A stretch of 64,000 bases of DNA from Pseudomonas sp. RIT-562 (GCF_026241895.1 NZ_JAPJIV010000003.1:248001-312000); one strand, 5' to 3'; shown: positions 8,970-19,661, counted from the first letter of the stretch. The notes: a model not told the origin generated them from the sequence alone. Numbers and translations: made by a program.

Positions 8970-10454
8970 TTACTTGTTCAAGCGGAAATCAGCCTCCGCT
9001 GCGGCGAAGCGCTGCAGCATGCCAGCAGTCGGTGCGCCGAGCTTGCTGACGATGTAGATCGCCAGGCTGGCGAAGATGAAGCCCGGGATGATTTCGTACA
9101 GGCCCAGCAGTTCGAAGTGTTTCCACACGATCACGGTGATCGCGCCGACCAGGATGCCGGCCAGTGCGCCGTTGCGGGTCATGTCTTTCCAGATCACGGA
9201 GATCAGCACAACCGGACCGAATGCAGCACCAAAGCCGGCCCAGGCGTAGCTGACCAGACCCAGTACGCGGTTTTCCGGGTTGGCGGCCATCGCGATGGCG
9301 ATCAGGGCAACCAGCAGGACCATGGCGCGGCCGACCCAGACCAGTTCGACCTGGGAGGCGGATTTACGCAGGAAGGTCTTGTAGAAGTCTTCGGTTAGGG
9401 CGCTCGAGCACACCAGCAGTTGGCAGCTCAGAGTGCTCATTACAGCCGCCAGAATGGCCGACAGCAGCACACCGGCGATCCATGGGTTGAACAGGATTTT
9501 CGCCAGTTCGATGAACACGCGCTCGTGGTTTTCGGTTACAGGACCGGCCACTTCAGGGTGTGCCGAGAAGTAAGCGATACCGAAGAAACCTACAGCGACA
9601 GTGCCGCCCAGGCACAGGATCATCCAGGTCATGGAGATGCGGCGAGCCTTGGCGATCGACTTGACCGAATCCGCCGCCATGAAGCGCGCGAGGATGTGCG
9701 GCTGGCCGAAGTAGCCCAGGCCCCAGCCCATCAGCGAGATAATCCCGATGAAGGTGGTGTTTTTCAGCATGTCGAAGTTGCTTGGATCTTGCGCTTCGAT
9801 GGCCAGGAACGTGGTGTCGACGCCACCGGTAGCCAGCAGCACGATGATCGGCGTCAGCAGCAAAGCGAAGATCATCAGCGTGGCTTGCACGGTGTCAGTC
9901 CAGCTCACGGCCAGGAAACCACCGACGAAGGTGTAGGCAATCGTCGCCGCAGCACCGGCCCACAGCGCAGTCTCGTAGGACATGCCGAAGGTGCTTTCGA
10001 ACAGACGGGCGCCAGCGACGATGCCGGATGCGCAGTAAATGGTGAAGAACACCAGGATCACAACGGCCGAGATAATCCGCAGCAGGCCGCTTTTGTCTTC
10101 AAAACGGCTGGAGAAGTAATCCGGCAGAGTCAGTGCATCGCCGTTGTGCTCGGTCTGCACGCGCAGGCGGCCAGCGACGAACAGCCAGTTCAGGTAGGCA
10201 CCGATGATCAGGCCGATGGCGATCCAGCTTTCGGACAGACCGGACATATAGATGGCGCCCGGCAAGCCCATCAACAACCAGCCGCTCATGTCGGAGGCGC
10301 CGGCGGACAATGCAGTCACGACGCTACCCAGGCTGCGACCGCCCAGAATGTAATCGGAAAGGTTGTTGGTGGAGCGATAGGCCATGAAGCCGATCAGTAC
10401 CATTGCTGCGATGTAGATCACGAACGTGATCAGGGTTGGATTGCTAACGCTCAT
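8970..10454 (-). CDS. putP: Sodium/proline symporter PutP
   Basis: Inner-membrane Na+-coupled proline importer of the SSS family, 494 aa, usual length. The start at 10454 gives MSVSNPTLITFVIYIAAMVL, beginning with the first membrane helix; a longer in-frame reading adds 53 residues of basic, non-conserved sequence. Recognisable stretches include NLSDYILGGRSLG, ALSAGASDMSGWLLMGLPGA and the hydrophobic helices expected for a 13-helix LeuT-fold carrier. It diverges from putA over a shared 463-base region containing PutA-operator-like boxes, so it should be repressed by PutA without proline. A strong terminator follows. Confidence 0.96.
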   Translation of the reverse strand: MSVSNPTLITFVIYIAAMVLIGFMAYRSTNNLSDYILGGRSLGSVVTALSAGASDMSGWLLMGLPGAIYMSGLSESWIAIGLIIGAYLNWLFVAGRLRVQTEHNGDALTLPDYFSSRFEDKSGLLRIISAVVILVFFTIYCASGIVAGARLFESTFGMSYETALWAGAAATIAYTFVGGFLAVSWTDTVQATLMIFALLLTPIIVLLATGGVDTTFLAIEAQDPSNFDMLKNTTFIGIISLMGWGLGYFGQPHILARFMAADSVKSIAKARRISMTWMILCLGGTVAVGFFGIAYFSAHPEVAGPVTENHERVFIELAKILFNPWIAGVLLSAILAAVMSTLSCQLLVCSSALTEDFYKTFLRKSASQVELVWVGRAMVLLVALIAIAMAANPENRVLGLVSYAWAGFGAAFGPVVLISVIWKDMTRNGALAGILVGAITVIVWKHFELLGLYEIIPGFIFASLAIYIVSKLGAPTAGMLQRFAAAEADFRLNK

Positions 10455-10917
10455 TAAGTTACGCCCTGGCTTTGTTTTTATGTAGCGGCGGTTTTGGATA
10501 ACCGCTCGCAAACGACGACGTTTGACAGACGATTGTGGAACCCGCGCATTTATGACTGATGTTTCCCCAGGAAAGCCATCAGCCGGCACACCTGACTTTG
10601 GAGCCGGTTGCACCTTCGCCGCGAATGCTATTCAACAAAGCAAATAAGGTGCAACCTGTTTCGCTCGAATAAGTTGCACCTAGTCGGAATTATCATGCAA
10701 ATAGGGTTTTTTGCTCCCTTTTAGCGCAGTCCGTAGCGCCGGCTATAAGCAAAAGCACCAAGCGGGAGCGGCACGTTCGTACCGGAATTTTTTTCCTGAC
10801 GAGCTGCCTGTAATTCCGACAAAAAAAGGGTTGCACCCGGTTGCACCTCGATCAGCGCAGGGCTAATCTTGCCGCCAGCTGATGCCACGCAGTTGTGGCA
10901 AACATGAGGATAAAAAT
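10455..10917. promoter_or_regulatory. putP-putA control region
   Basis: 463-base divergent intergenic region with no plausible gene. It contains five GTTGCAC-type boxes: 10606-10614 (+), 10648-10656 (-), 10673-10680 (+), 10829-10837 (+) and 10839-10847 (+). The last two are tandem with a 10-base period, one helical turn. GTTGCA is the established core bound by the PutA ribbon-helix-helix domain in enteric bacteria, so these are candidate operators for both genes. The middle of the region (about 10690-10820) is otherwise unassigned. Confidence 0.82.
10829..10847 (+). promoter_or_regulatory. Tandem PutA operator boxes upstream of putA
   Basis: Two GGTTGCACC copies at 10829-10837 and 10839-10847, starting about 90 bases before the putA start. 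The 10-base spacing would place two ribbon-helix-helix dimers on one DNA face. Confidence 0.75.
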
Positions 10918-13900
10918 ATGGCTACCACCACTCTTGGGGTCAAACTTGACGACCCGACCCGCGAACGCCTCAAGGCCGCCGCGACCTCGATTGATCGCAC
11001 TCCGCACTGGCTGATCAAACAGGCCATCTTCAATTACCTGGAGAAACTCGAGGGTGGTGCAACCCTGACCGAGCTGAACGGTTTGACCAAGGATTCCGAC
11101 GATTCCGTCGACGCGCCTCTGGATCATGCCCATCAGTGCTTCCTGGAATTTGCTGAAAGCATCTTGCCGCAGTCGGTACTGCGCGCCTCGATCACCGCCG
11201 CCTACCGCCGCCCAGAGCCGGAAGTCGTGCCGATGCTGATCGAGCAGGCTCGCCTGCCAGTAGCCATGGCCGAAGCTACCAACAAACTTGCCGCCTCTAT
11301 CGCTGAAAAACTGCGCAACCAGAAGAGCGCAGGCGGCCGCGCCGGGATTGTTCAGGGGCTGTTGCAGGAATTTTCCCTGTCGTCCCAGGAAGGCGTGGCC
11401 TTGATGTGCCTGGCCGAAGCCCTGCTGCGTATTCCGGACAAAGGCACCCGTGACGCGCTGATCCGCGACAAGATCAGCACCGGCAACTGGCACCCGCACC
11501 TTGGCAACAGCCCGTCGCTGTTCGTCAACGCTGCCACCTGGGGCCTGCTGCTGACCGGCAAACTGGTCTCGACCCACAATGAAGCCGGCCTGACTTCGTC
11601 CCTGAGCCGCATCATCGGCAAGAGCGGCGAGCCGATGATCCGCAAGGGCGTCGACATGGCCATGCGCCTGATGGGCGAGCAGTTCGTCACCGGCGAAACC
11701 ATCGCCGAAGCACTGGCCAACGCCAGCAAGTTCGAAGCCAAGGGCTTCCGCTACTCCTACGACATGCTCGGTGAAGCCGCACTTACCGAACACGACGCCC
11801 AGAAATACCTGGCGTCGTACGAACAAGCCATCCACTCGATCGGCAAAGCGTCCCACGGTCGTGGGATTTATGAAGGCCCGGGCATCTCCATCAAGCTGTC
11901 CGCACTGCACCCGCGTTACAGCCGTGCGCAGTACGAGCGCGTGATGGAAGAGCTGTACCCGCGCCTGCTGTCGCTGACCTTGTTGGCCAAGCAATACGAC
12001 ATCGGCCTGAACATCGATGCCGAAGAAGCTGACCGCCTCGAGCTATCGCTGGATCTGCTGGAGCGCCTGTGCTTCGAGCCGCAACTGACCGGCTGGAACG
12101 GCATCGGTTTCGTGATTCAGGCTTACCAGAAGCGTTGCCCATATGTGATCGACTACGTGATCGACCTGGCTCGTCGCAGCCGTCATCGCCTGATGATCCG
12201 CTTGGTAAAGGGCGCGTACTGGGACAGCGAAATCAAGCGCGCCCAGGTCGAAGGCCTGGAAGGCTATCCGGTCTACACCCGCAAGGTGTACACCGACGTT
12301 TCCTACATCGCTTGCGCTCGCAAATTGCTGTCGGTACCGGAAGTCATCTACCCGCAATTCGCTACGCACAACGCCCACACCCTGTCGGCTATTTATCACA
12401 TTGCCGGTCAGAACTATTACCCAGGTCAGTACGAGTTCCAGTGCCTGCACGGCATGGGCGAACCGCTGTACGAACAGGTTGTAGGCAAAGTTTCCGAAGG
12501 CAAGCTGAACCGTCCGTGCCGCGTGTACGCTCCGGTCGGCACCCACGAAACGCTGCTGGCGTACCTCGTACGTCGCCTGCTGGAAAACGGCGCGAACACC
12601 TCGTTCGTCAACCGCATCGCCGACCAGTCCATTTCGATTCAGGAGCTGGTGGCCGATCCGGTAGCCAGCATCGAGCAGATGGCGACGCTGGAAGGCGGCT
12701 TCGGCCTGCCACACCCGCGTATTCCGCTGCCGCGTGATCTGTATGGTGCCGAGCGCGCCAACTCCAGCGGCATCGACATGGCCAACGAACATCGTCTGGC
12801 TTCGCTGTCCTGCGCTCTGCTGGCAACCGCTCATAACAACTGGAAAGCTGCGCCGATGCTCGGTTGCGCATCCAGCTCCGAAACGCCTGCGCCGGTGCTG
12901 AACCCGTCCGATTTGCGTGACGTGGTTGGTCACGTACAAGAAGCAACCGTCGAAGATGTCGATAACGCGATCCAGTGCGCCCTGAACGCTGCACCGATCT
13001 GGCAGGCCACCCCGCCCGCCGAACGCGCGGCGATTCTGGAACGTGCCGCTGACTTGATGGAAGGCGAAATCCAGCCGCTGATGGGCTTGCTGGCTCGTGA
13101 AGCCGGCAAGACCTTCGCCAACGCCATCGCCGAAGTGCGTGAAGCGGTGGACTTCCTGCGTTACTACGCGGTGCAGGCGCGCAACGACTTCACCAACGAT
13201 GCGCACCGCCCGCTGGGCCCGGTGGTCTGCATCAGCCCGTGGAACTTCCCGCTGGCGATCTTCAGCGGCCAGGTCGCCGCAGCATTGGCCGCCGGTAACC
13301 CGGTGCTGGCCAAACCTGCGGAACAAACTCCGCTGGTGGCGGCTCAAGCCGTGCGCCTGATGCTCGAAGCCGGCATCCCGGAAGGCGTGCTGCAACTGCT
13401 GCCGGGCCGCGGTGAAACTGTCGGTGCCCGCCTGGTCGGCGACGATCGGGTCAAAGGCGTGATGTTTACCGGCTCCACCGAAGTCGCTCGCCTGCTGCAG
13501 CGCAACGTCGCAGGTCGCCTGGATGCACAGGGTCGGCCGATTCCGCTGATCGCCGAAACCGGTGGCCAAAACGCGATGATCGTCGACTCCTCGGCACTGA
13601 CCGAGCAGGTTGTGATCGACGTGGTGTCTTCGGCATTCGACAGCGCCGGACAACGTTGCTCGGCACTGCGCGTCCTGTGCTTGCAGGAAGACTCCGCTGA
13701 CCGTGTCATCGAAATGCTCAAGGGCGCGATGGCTGAATGCCGTCTCGGCAACCCTGAGCGACTGTCCGTGGACATCGGCCCGGTGATCGACGCCGAAGCC
13801 AAGGCCGGCATCGAGAAGCACATCCAGGGTATGCGCGACAAAGGTCGCAACGTGTACCAGGTGGCGATCGCCAACAGCGAAGAAGTCAAACGCGGCACCT

Positions 13901-14868
13901 TCGTGATGCCGACCCTGATCGAGCTGGAAAGCTTCGACGAGCTGCAACGGGAGATCTTCGGCCCGGTGCTGCACGTGGTCCGCTACAAGCGCAAGGACAT
14001 CGACCAGTTGATCGGCCAGATCAATGCCTCCGGCTACGGCCTGACCCTGGGCGTGCACACGCGCATCGACGAGACCATCGCCAAGGTGATCGACAACGTC
14101 AACGCCGGTAACGTCTACGTCAACCGCAACATCGTGGGCGCTGTGGTCGGCGTGCAGCCATTCGGCGGCGAAGGCCTGTCGGGCACTGGCCCGAAAGCCG
14201 GTGGTCCGTTGTACCTGTACCGCCTGCTGTCGACTCGTCCTACGGATGCGATCGAACAATCCTTCGCTCGCGGCGATGCTCTCGCGGCACCGGACGTTCG
14301 TCTGCGTGACGCCATGAGCAAGCCGCTGACCACTCTGAAAGCCTGGGCTGACAGCAACAAATTCGCCGATCTGGCGACCTTGTGTGTGCAGTTCGCAGCG
14401 CAATCGCAAAGCGGTATCACTCGCCTTCTGGCGGGCCCTACCGGTGAACGCAACAGCTACGCCATCCTGCCGCGCGAACACGTGCTGTGCCTGGCGGAAG
14501 TCGAAGGCGACCTGCTGACCCAACTGGCTGCCGTGCTGGCGGTTGGTGGCTCGGCGGTGTGGCCGGAAGCGGAATTGACCAAGGCCTTGTACGCTCGTCT
14601 GCCGAAGGACGTTCAGGCACGCATCAAGCTGGTTGCCGACTGGGGCAAGGACGAAGTGGTGTTCGACGCGGTTCTGCATCACGGCCATTCCGACCAGCTG
14701 CGCGCGGTCTGCCAGCAGGTGGCCAAGCGTGCTGGCGCGATTGTTGGAGTTCATGGGTTGTCCCAGGGCGAGACCAACATTGCGCTGGAGCGCCTGGTGA
14801 TTGAGCGGGCGTTGAGCGTTAACACCGCTGCGGCGGGCGGTAATGCGAGCTTGATGACAATCGGCTAA
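10918..14868 (+). CDS. putA: Trifunctional PutA: repressor, proline dehydrogenase and P5C dehydrogenase
   Basis: Oxidises proline to glutamate and represses put genes. 1316 aa, the size of trifunctional PutA. Residues 1-50 form a ribbon-helix-helix domain ([19 protein letters not shown]). The FAD proline dehydrogenase barrel occupies about 80-600, with [18 protein letters not shown] and the C-terminal barrel motif [16 protein letters not shown]. The aldehyde dehydrogenase domain follows from about 650, with the Rossmann stretch [30 protein letters not shown] and the catalytic cysteine in [15 protein letters not shown]-terminal extension (beyond about 1150) is typical of long PutAs. ATG 10918 is preceded by GAGGA at 10906-10910. 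Autoregulated through the boxes upstream; membrane-associated when reduced, by family knowledge. Confidence 0.97.
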   Translation: MATTTLGVKLDDPTRERLKAAATSIDRTPHWLIKQAIFNYLEKLEGGATLTELNGLTKDSDDSVDAPLDHAHQCFLEFAESILPQSVLRASITAAYRRPEPEVVPMLIEQARLPVAMAEATNKLAASIAEKLRNQKSAGGRAGIVQGLLQEFSLSSQEGVALMCLAEALLRIPDKGTRDALIRDKISTGNWHPHLGNSPSLFVNAATWGLLLTGKLVSTHNEAGLTSSLSRIIGKSGEPMIRKGVDMAMRLMGEQFVTGETIAEALANASKFEAKGFRYSYDMLGEAALTEHDAQKYLASYEQAIHSIGKASHGRGIYEGPGISIKLSALHPRYSRAQYERVMEELYPRLLSLTLLAKQYDIGLNIDAEEADRLELSLDLLERLCFEPQLTGWNGIGFVIQAYQKRCPYVIDYVIDLARRSRHRLMIRLVKGAYWDSEIKRAQVEGLEGYPVYTRKVYTDVSYIACARKLLSVPEVIYPQFATHNAHTLSAIYHIAGQNYYPGQYEFQCLHGMGEPLYEQVVGKVSEGKLNRPCRVYAPVGTHETLLAYLVRRLLENGANTSFVNRIADQSISIQELVADPVASIEQMATLEGGFGLPHPRIPLPRDLYGAERANSSGIDMANEHRLASLSCALLATAHNNWKAAPMLGCASSSETPAPVLNPSDLRDVVGHVQEATVEDVDNAIQCALNAAPIWQATPPAERAAILERAADLMEGEIQPLMGLLAREAGKTFANAIAEVREAVDFLRYYAVQARNDFTNDAHRPLGPVVCISPWNFPLAIFSGQVAAALAAGNPVLAKPAEQTPLVAAQAVRLMLEAGIPEGVLQLLPGRGETVGARLVGDDRVKGVMFTGSTEVARLLQRNVAGRLDAQGRPIPLIAETGGQNAMIVDSSALTEQVVIDVVSSAFDSAGQRCSALRVLCLQEDSADRVIEMLKGAMAECRLGNPERLSVDIGPVIDAEAKAGIEKHIQGMRDKGRNVYQVAIANSEEVKRGTFVMPTLIELESFDELQREIFGPVLHVVRYKRKDIDQLIGQINASGYGLTLGVHTRIDETIAKVIDNVNAGNVYVNRNIVGAVVGVQPFGGEGLSGTGPKAGGPLYLYRLLSTRPTDAIEQSFARGDALAAPDVRLRDAMSKPLTTLKAWADSNKFADLATLCVQFAAQSQSGITRLLAGPTGERNSYAILPREHVLCLAEVEGDLLTQLAAVLAVGGSAVWPEAELTKALYARLPKDVQARIKLVADWGKDEVVFDAVLHHGHSDQLRAVCQQVAKRAGAIVGVHGLSQGETNIALERLVIERALSVNTAAAGGNASLMTIG

Positions 14869-14881
14869 ACCGCTCCAAAAT

Positions 14882-14904
14882 CAGGCACCCGCAACGGGTG
14901 CCTG
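14882..14904 (+). terminator. Stem-loop after putA
   Basis: CAGGCACCC (14882-14890) pairs with GGGTGCCTG (14896-14904) around a five-base loop, 14 bases after the putA stop. No T-run follows on the plus strand, so termination strength is uncertain; it may act together with the REP hairpin just downstream. Confidence 0.5.
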
Positions 14905-14918
14905 GAATGCAAAACCCT

Positions 14919-15007
14919 TGTGGGAGCGGGCTTGCTCGCGAATGCGGTGTGCCAAACACCTTTGTGTCGACTGACACACTGCATTCGCGAGCAAGCCCGC
15001 TCCCACA
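14919..15007. repeat. REP palindrome pair, family A
   Basis: Perfect 27-bp inverted repeat (14919-14945 with 14981-15007) separated by 35 bases. The core GGGAGCGGGCTTGCTCGCGA is typical of P. fluorescens REP elements, which are non-autonomous and depend on a RAYT transposase elsewhere. The rest of 15008-15161 holds only the promoter region of the next gene. Confidence 0.9.
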
Positions 15008-15161
15008 TTGATTTTCACCGACCCCATTGCCAAACAAGACATTTGTCTTGAGGTGTCTGGTAAGTCGGTGCTCTGATCTACCATCACGCTCATCAATCAT
15101 CCTGTTCACCCCGCCCTCCCCACGCCTAGACTCGGCCCATTCCAAAAAAAGGTAGGCCGCC

Positions 15162-16964
15162 ATGTCCGAGACGTTGCTCAGTTCCCGCAATCTGGCTTTC
15201 GAGCTGTACGAAGTCCTCGATGCCGAAGGCCTGACCCAGCGCGAGCGCTTCGCCGAGCACAATCGTGAAACCTTCGATGCCGCCCTGGGCACCGCTCGCA
15301 GCATTGCCGAAAAATTCTTCGCCCCGCACAACCGCAAGGGTGACGAGAACGAGCCTCGCTATGAGTACGGCCAGGCGATTCTGATTCCCGAAGTGAAACC
15401 GGCGGTGGACGCGTTTCTCGAAGCCGGCTTCCTCAACGCCGCGCGTAGCTTTGAGGCCGGCGGCATGCAGTTGCCGACGCTGTTGTCCCAAGCCTGCTTT
15501 GCGCACTTCCAGTCAGCCAACGCAGCGTCAACCTCGTACCCGTTCCTGACCATGGGCGCCGCCAACCTGATCGAAAGCTTCGGCACCGACGAACAAAAGC
15601 AGCGCTTCCTGCAGCCGATGATCGACGGCCGTTTTTTCGGCACCATGGCGCTGACGGAACCCCACGCCGGTTCTTCCCTATCGGATATTCGCACCCGCGC
15701 CGAGCCCGCGTCAGACGGTACTTATCGCCTCAAGGGCAACAAGATCTTCATCTCCGGTGGCGATCACCCGTTGTCGGAAAACATCGTGCACATGGTGCTG
15801 GCCAAACTGCCGGACGCACCGGCCGGGGTGAAGGGTATTTCACTGTTTATCGTGCCCAAATTCCTGGTCAACGATGACGGCAGCCTGGGCCAGCGCAACG
15901 ATGTATTGCTGGCGGGCCTGTTCCACAAGATGGGGTGGCGCGGCACGACGTCCACAGCACTCAACTTCGGTGATAACGGCGGCTGCGTGGGCTATCTGGT
16001 GGGTAAACCCCATCAGGGCCTGAGCTACATGTTCCAGATGATGAACGAAGCGCGGATCGGTGTCGGCATGGGCGCCGTCATGCTTGGCTATGCCGGCTAC
16101 CTGTACTCCCTGGAGTATGCGCGCGAGCGGCCGCAGGGGCGGGTGCCGGACAGCAAGGACCCGAACACCGCGCCAGTGGCGATCATTCAACACGCCGACG
16201 TCAAGCGCATGCTCCTGACCCAGAAGGCCTACGTCGAAGGCTCGTTCGACTTGGGGTTATACGCGGCGCGACTGTTCGATGACACCACCACGCTTGAGAC
16301 CGAAGCCGAGCGCAAACAGGCGCATGAGCTGCTGGACCTGCTGACGCCGATCGTCAAATCCTGGCCTTCGGAGTTTTGCCTGAAGGCCAACGAACTGGCG
16401 ATCCAGATCCTCGGAGGTCATGGTTACACCCGCGAGTATCCGGTGGAGCAGTACTACCGCGATAACCGCTTGAACCCGATCCACGAGGGTACCCACGGCA
16501 TTCAGTCGCTGGATCTGCTGGGGCGCAAGCTGGCGCAGAACGGTGGTGCGGGGCTCAAGCAACTGATCCGCCTGATCGCCAACACTGCCGAGCGTGCTCA
16601 GGCATACGAAACATTGACCCCGTTGCGTGAACCGCTGGAGAAACTGGTGGCGCGCCTGCAAACGGTGACTATTGGCCTGCTGACCGATCTGGGTCAGGGC
16701 AAGGTCAACAGCAGCCTGGCGAATTCGGCGCTGTACCTGAAAGTGTTCGGGCATACGGTCATTGGCTGGCGCTGGCTGGAGCAGGCGATCCGCGCCGAGG
16801 AAGGCTTGGCCAAGGGCAATGCCGCAGATGTCAGCTTCTATAAAGGCAAGCTGCAGGCGGCGCGGTATTTCCTCACGTGGGAAGTACCGGGTTGCCACCA
16901 TGAGCTGGCGCTTCTTGAGGCGCGCGATGATGTGTGTCTTGGGATGCAGGATGAGTGGTTCTAA
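15162..16964 (+). CDS. Acyl-CoA dehydrogenase (PA5020-like)
   Basis: FAD-dependent acyl-CoA dehydrogenase, 600 aa, the long class with a C-terminal extension also seen in PA5020. The signature MALTEPHAGSSLSDIRTRAE lies near residue 162, and the C-terminal flavin/substrate region reads QILGGHGYTREYPVEQYYRD followed by IHEGTHGIQSLDLLG. It probably catalyses the first oxidation of beta-oxidation for acyl-CoA of unspecified chain length; specificity cannot be read here. ATG 15162 is preceded by AAAGGTAGG. It is flanked on both sides by REP elements and seems to be transcribed alone. Confidence 0.9.
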   Translation: MSETLLSSRNLAFELYEVLDAEGLTQRERFAEHNRETFDAALGTARSIAEKFFAPHNRKGDENEPRYEYGQAILIPEVKPAVDAFLEAGFLNAARSFEAGGMQLPTLLSQACFAHFQSANAASTSYPFLTMGAANLIESFGTDEQKQRFLQPMIDGRFFGTMALTEPHAGSSLSDIRTRAEPASDGTYRLKGNKIFISGGDHPLSENIVHMVLAKLPDAPAGVKGISLFIVPKFLVNDDGSLGQRNDVLLAGLFHKMGWRGTTSTALNFGDNGGCVGYLVGKPHQGLSYMFQMMNEARIGVGMGAVMLGYAGYLYSLEYARERPQGRVPDSKDPNTAPVAIIQHADVKRMLLTQKAYVEGSFDLGLYAARLFDDTTTLETEAERKQAHELLDLLTPIVKSWPSEFCLKANELAIQILGGHGYTREYPVEQYYRDNRLNPIHEGTHGIQSLDLLGRKLAQNGGAGLKQLIRLIANTAERAQAYETLTPLREPLEKLVARLQTVTIGLLTDLGQGKVNSSLANSALYLKVFGHTVIGWRWLEQAIRAEEGLAKGNAADVSFYKGKLQAARYFLTWEVPGCHHELALLEARDDVCLGMQDEWF

Positions 16965-16988
16965 GGTTTTGGGTGATTGTTAAACCCA

Positions 16989-17069
16989 ATCGCGAGCAAG
17001 CTCACTCCTACAGTAAATGCGTCCGGCCGAAAAACGCATTTCAAATGTAGGAGTGAGCCTGCTCGCGAT
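16989..17069. repeat. REP palindrome pair, family A
   Basis: Inverted 24-bp arms (16989-17012 with 17046-17069) with one mismatch around a 33-base spacer, between two convergent genes. It shares the GCGAGCAAGC core with the element at 14919-15007 but differs in the outer half, so it is a related variant rather than a recent copy. Confidence 0.88.
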
Positions 17070-17093
17070 GGCGGAAGAACAGCCAACGCGACA

Positions 17094-19031
17094 TCAGCTC
17101 AACCGAAACCCACCCATCTGCCGCGCCAGATCATCCGCCAGCCGCTGCAACGTCTGGCAATCCTCCCGACAAGCTCTGACCTCCCCGGCCGTCGCCCGGG
17201 CCAGGTCGGAAATTCCCTGCACGTTGCGGTTGATCTCCTCAGTCACCGCAGACTGCTCTTCAGTCGCCGTCGCCACCTGATGGTTCATGTCGCTGATTCG
17301 TTCAACCTGACCGGTAATCGCGGTCAATGACGCCCCAGTGCGCTGGCTGGACTCAACCCCCGTGCCAGTCGCCGCTTGCCCGGAGTGCATCGAGGACACC
17401 GCATTTTCCGCGCCCTGCTTGAGGCTGCCGATCATCTGCTGGATCTCATCAGTGGACGCCTGGGTCCGTCGCGCCAAAGTGCGCACCTCATCCGCCACCA
17501 CCGCAAACCCTCGGCCCATATCGCCGGCGCGAGCCGCTTCGATCGCGGCGTTGAGCGCCAGCAGATTAGTCTGTTCGGAAATCCCGCGGATCACCGCCAA
17601 CACCTGGTCGATGGATCCGACCTGATGCGCCAGCTCACCCACCGCTGCAGCAGCCAGGCCAATTTCATCGGACATGCTCTCAATGTGCCGAATCGATCCG
17701 CCCACCACTTCCCGCGCCTGCAACGCCTCGTCCCGCGCGCTTTGCGAAGCAACGGCAGCGTTACCGGCATTCTGCGCAATTTCCTGGACCGTCAGGCCCA
17801 TCTCGTGGACAGCGGTGGCAACCATGTCAGTCATTTCCTGCTGACGACCGGAACGCTCGGCAGTGTTGTCCACCACCCTGGCGACCTGGCCCACGGCTGT
17901 GCGCAGACGCTCGCTGGTGGTCAAGACTTCACCAATCATGACACGCTGGCTATCGAGAAACCGATTAAAGCCCCGCGCCAGATCGCCGAGCTCGTCGGCC
18001 CGGCTGGCATCCAGGCGGTGGGTCAAATCTCCACCACCGCTACCGATGGCAACCAGCGCCGCTGTTACCTGGCGAATCGGCCGCACCAGCCCGCGGGCCA
18101 GCAATACCACCAACAACAGGCACACCAATGCCACGGCGAGGCCAATACCACCACTCATCCACATGGCACGGCGGGCTTCGGCATAGATCTGCGACTGCGG
18201 CACTTCGGCCACCAGGGTCCAGCCCAGATCCCTCAAGGGCAGGCTCAGCGCCAGAAAATCTTCGTCTTCGCGCATAAAGCTGCTGCTGGCGGCAGTTGTT
18301 TGACCCATGACGGCCCGCGCAGCCGTCTCGCCAATTTGCTCGGCAAGCGTGCGCTTGCCGCTGAATTGCGCATCGGGATGCACCTGGATCAAACCGTCGG
18401 AACGCACCAGATAGACCTTGCCGCGCTCACCGAAGCTGAAGTTGTGAATCAGCTCCGACAGCTCTTTCATGCTCAGGCCGAGCCCGGCAACACCCACGAC
18501 TTTGCCGGCCTGCTCGACTTTGAGGTCGATGAACAGTGCCAGTTCTCCAGTCGCGGTGTCATTGTCGATATTGAGGGTGCGTTGCTGATTACTGTCGAGG
18601 AATGAGTAGAACCAGGCATCCTTGGGGTTGGTACGGCTAAGCGTGCGGTCCAGGCCTTTCTCGGTGTAGTAGTGGTTGGAAGCAGTGCCAACCATCAGCG
18701 CGGTAAAGGCTTTGTGCTCGGCGCGAATACCTTCCAGGTAGGTGACAAAGCTCGCCGCCTGGGCACTGTTTTCGCCCCCGGCCAGCCAGTCCCGCACCAT
18801 GCTGTTGCTGGCGATGTCCTTGGCGGCGGTGAGCGGCTGAACAAGAATGCGCTCGATGTCGTTGCGCATCGCTTCGATGCTGGACGGCAGCGCCTGCTCG
18901 ACCAGATAGCTCTGGGCCAGACGATTGACCACGAGGGTATAAATGCCAACCACGATGAGCACGCTGACCAGCAGGGCGGTGCCCATGCTCAGGATCAGCT
19001 GCCATTGAATACTGCGACGCCAGAACTGCAT
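17094..19031 (-). CDS. Methyl-accepting chemotaxis protein with periplasmic Cache-type sensor
   Basis: Transmembrane chemoreceptor, 645 aa. First membrane helix at about residues 12-35, a large periplasmic region to about 280 that looks like a Cache fold ([40 protein letters not shown]), a second helix near 285-310 rich in Leu/Val, a HAMP linker, and the cytoplasmic signalling hairpin with the conserved tip [19 protein letters not shown]. The ligand is unknown. MQFWRRS at 19031 is chosen because GGGGGTG precedes it; 24 more in-frame codons upstream look untranslated. There is no CheR-docking pentapeptide at the C-terminus. An 11-bp inverted repeat spans its leader. Confidence 0.92.
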   Translation of the reverse strand: MQFWRRSIQWQLILSMGTALLVSVLIVVGIYTLVVNRLAQSYLVEQALPSSIEAMRNDIERILVQPLTAAKDIASNSMVRDWLAGGENSAQAASFVTYLEGIRAEHKAFTALMVGTASNHYYTEKGLDRTLSRTNPKDAWFYSFLDSNQQRTLNIDNDTATGELALFIDLKVEQAGKVVGVAGLGLSMKELSELIHNFSFGERGKVYLVRSDGLIQVHPDAQFSGKRTLAEQIGETAARAVMGQTTAASSSFMREDEDFLALSLPLRDLGWTLVAEVPQSQIYAEARRAMWMSGGIGLAVALVCLLLVVLLARGLVRPIRQVTAALVAIGSGGGDLTHRLDASRADELGDLARGFNRFLDSQRVMIGEVLTTSERLRTAVGQVARVVDNTAERSGRQQEMTDMVATAVHEMGLTVQEIAQNAGNAAVASQSARDEALQAREVVGGSIRHIESMSDEIGLAAAAVGELAHQVGSIDQVLAVIRGISEQTNLLALNAAIEAARAGDMGRGFAVVADEVRTLARRTQASTDEIQQMIGSLKQGAENAVSSMHSGQAATGTGVESSQRTGASLTAITGQVERISDMNHQVATATEEQSAVTEEINRNVQGISDLARATAGEVRACREDCQTLQRLADDLARQMGGFRLS

Positions 19032-19040
19032 GGAGCACCC

Positions 19041-19115
19041 CCAAAGAATAAGAGGCTGGAACACTGCAACAGCCGTGCCGATTGTATACAAACCAAACGA
19101 CAATTTATTCTTTGG
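19041..19115. repeat. 11-bp inverted repeat spanning the chemoreceptor leader
   Basis: CCAAAGAATAA (19041-19051) and TTATTCTTTGG (19105-19115) are perfect inverted copies 53 bases apart. On the minus strand the proximal arm directly abuts the GGGGGTG ribosome site, so an RNA hairpin could influence translation of the chemoreceptor. Confidence 0.5.
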
Positions 19116-19131
19116 TTGTGCGCAAGGCCGA

Positions 19132-19434
19132 TCAGGCTTGATTGATGGTCTTGGCGATCACTTCAACCGTGGCGCTGACTTGCTCTTGATAACGGTCGAG
19201 TTCGAGCTTGTGTTGCTTGCGCATTTCGATCTGCTGAGAGCACAGGTTCATGGCCGCCAGCACGAGCAACCGATCACCAATCAGCGTCGGGTACTTCTTC
19301 TTCGTGTCGGCCAGTGCAGCCTTCAACATCAGCGCGGCGTCCAGCAGGGTCTGTTCCTCCCCGGCCGGCGCCCTGATCGAATAGTCCTCCCCCAGGATGG
19401 AGACGACTTTTACCCCTGCGGCGCCCTGACTCAT
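19132..19434 (-). CDS. ZapA-like cell division protein (divergent paralogue)
   Basis: 100 aa, the length of ZapA, the FtsZ-ring-associated protein. It has the N-terminal beta-rich part ([20 protein letters not shown]), the [16 protein letters not shown] helix corresponding to the ZapA core, and a C-terminal coiled coil. Its sequence differs from the usual Pseudomonas ZapA as I recall it, and the usual downstream 6S RNA and 5-formyltetrahydrofolate cyclo-ligase genes are absent. I therefore call it a ZapA-like paralogue. It is translationally coupled to the small gene before it by a 4-base ATGA overlap (19431-19434). Confidence 0.75.
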   Translation of the reverse strand: MSQGAAGVKVVSILGEDYSIRAPAGEEQTLLDAALMLKAALADTKKKYPTLIGDRLLVLAAMNLCSQQIEMRKQHKLELDRYQEQVSATVEVIAKTINQA

Positions 19435-19661
19435 GCGCTGACCGGGCCGGCGCTGACACGCTCAACCAGGGCCTGGATGCGCGCTGCGGTAGCGCCGTGT
19501 TTCTCTTCCTGCTCCATCAGGTTCAGCTGCAGGCTTTCGTTTTCATCCTTGGCCTGGGCCAATTCTGCGCTAAGGGTCTGGTTGGTGCTGAGCAGGGTCT
19601 GGTTCTGTTGCACCAGGTCGCTGACCAGTTGTTCCAATTGGCTTAGGGATGCTTCCAACAT
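19431..19661 (-). CDS. Small coiled-coil protein (TIGR02449-like) upstream of zapA-like gene
   Basis: 76-aa protein predicted to be almost wholly coiled coil (MLEASLSQLEQLVSDLVQQN and further heptads), of the kind normally encoded just before zapA in Pseudomonas. Function is unknown; a structural partner of the ZapA-like protein, analogous to ZapB, is an inference. The start at 19661 omits 26 upstream in-frame codons that have no conserved character. The stop overlaps the ATG of the next gene by four bases. Confidence 0.7.
   Translation of the reverse strand: MLEASLSQLEQLVSDLVQQNQTLLSTNQTLSAELAQAKDENESLQLNLMEQEEKHGATAARIQALVERVSAGPVSA

Noticed and set aside
9420..10457. 345-codon plus-strand frame opposite putP
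   Set aside because: Gln/Asp/His-rich antisense reading of membrane helices, a common artefact.
12043..14754. 903-codon open frame antisense to putA
   Set aside because: Shadow of a highly biased GC-rich gene; composition is low in hydrophobic cores and matches no family.
17376..18605. Long plus-strand frame opposite the first chemoreceptor
   Set aside because: His/Gln-rich shadow translation without domain signals; the minus-strand chemoreceptor is unambiguous.
19032..19131. 6S RNA expected after a zapA gene
   Set aside because: Only about 100 bases separate the ZapA-like stop from the next gene, too short for the roughly 180-base RNA, and no 6S-like long hairpin is seen.
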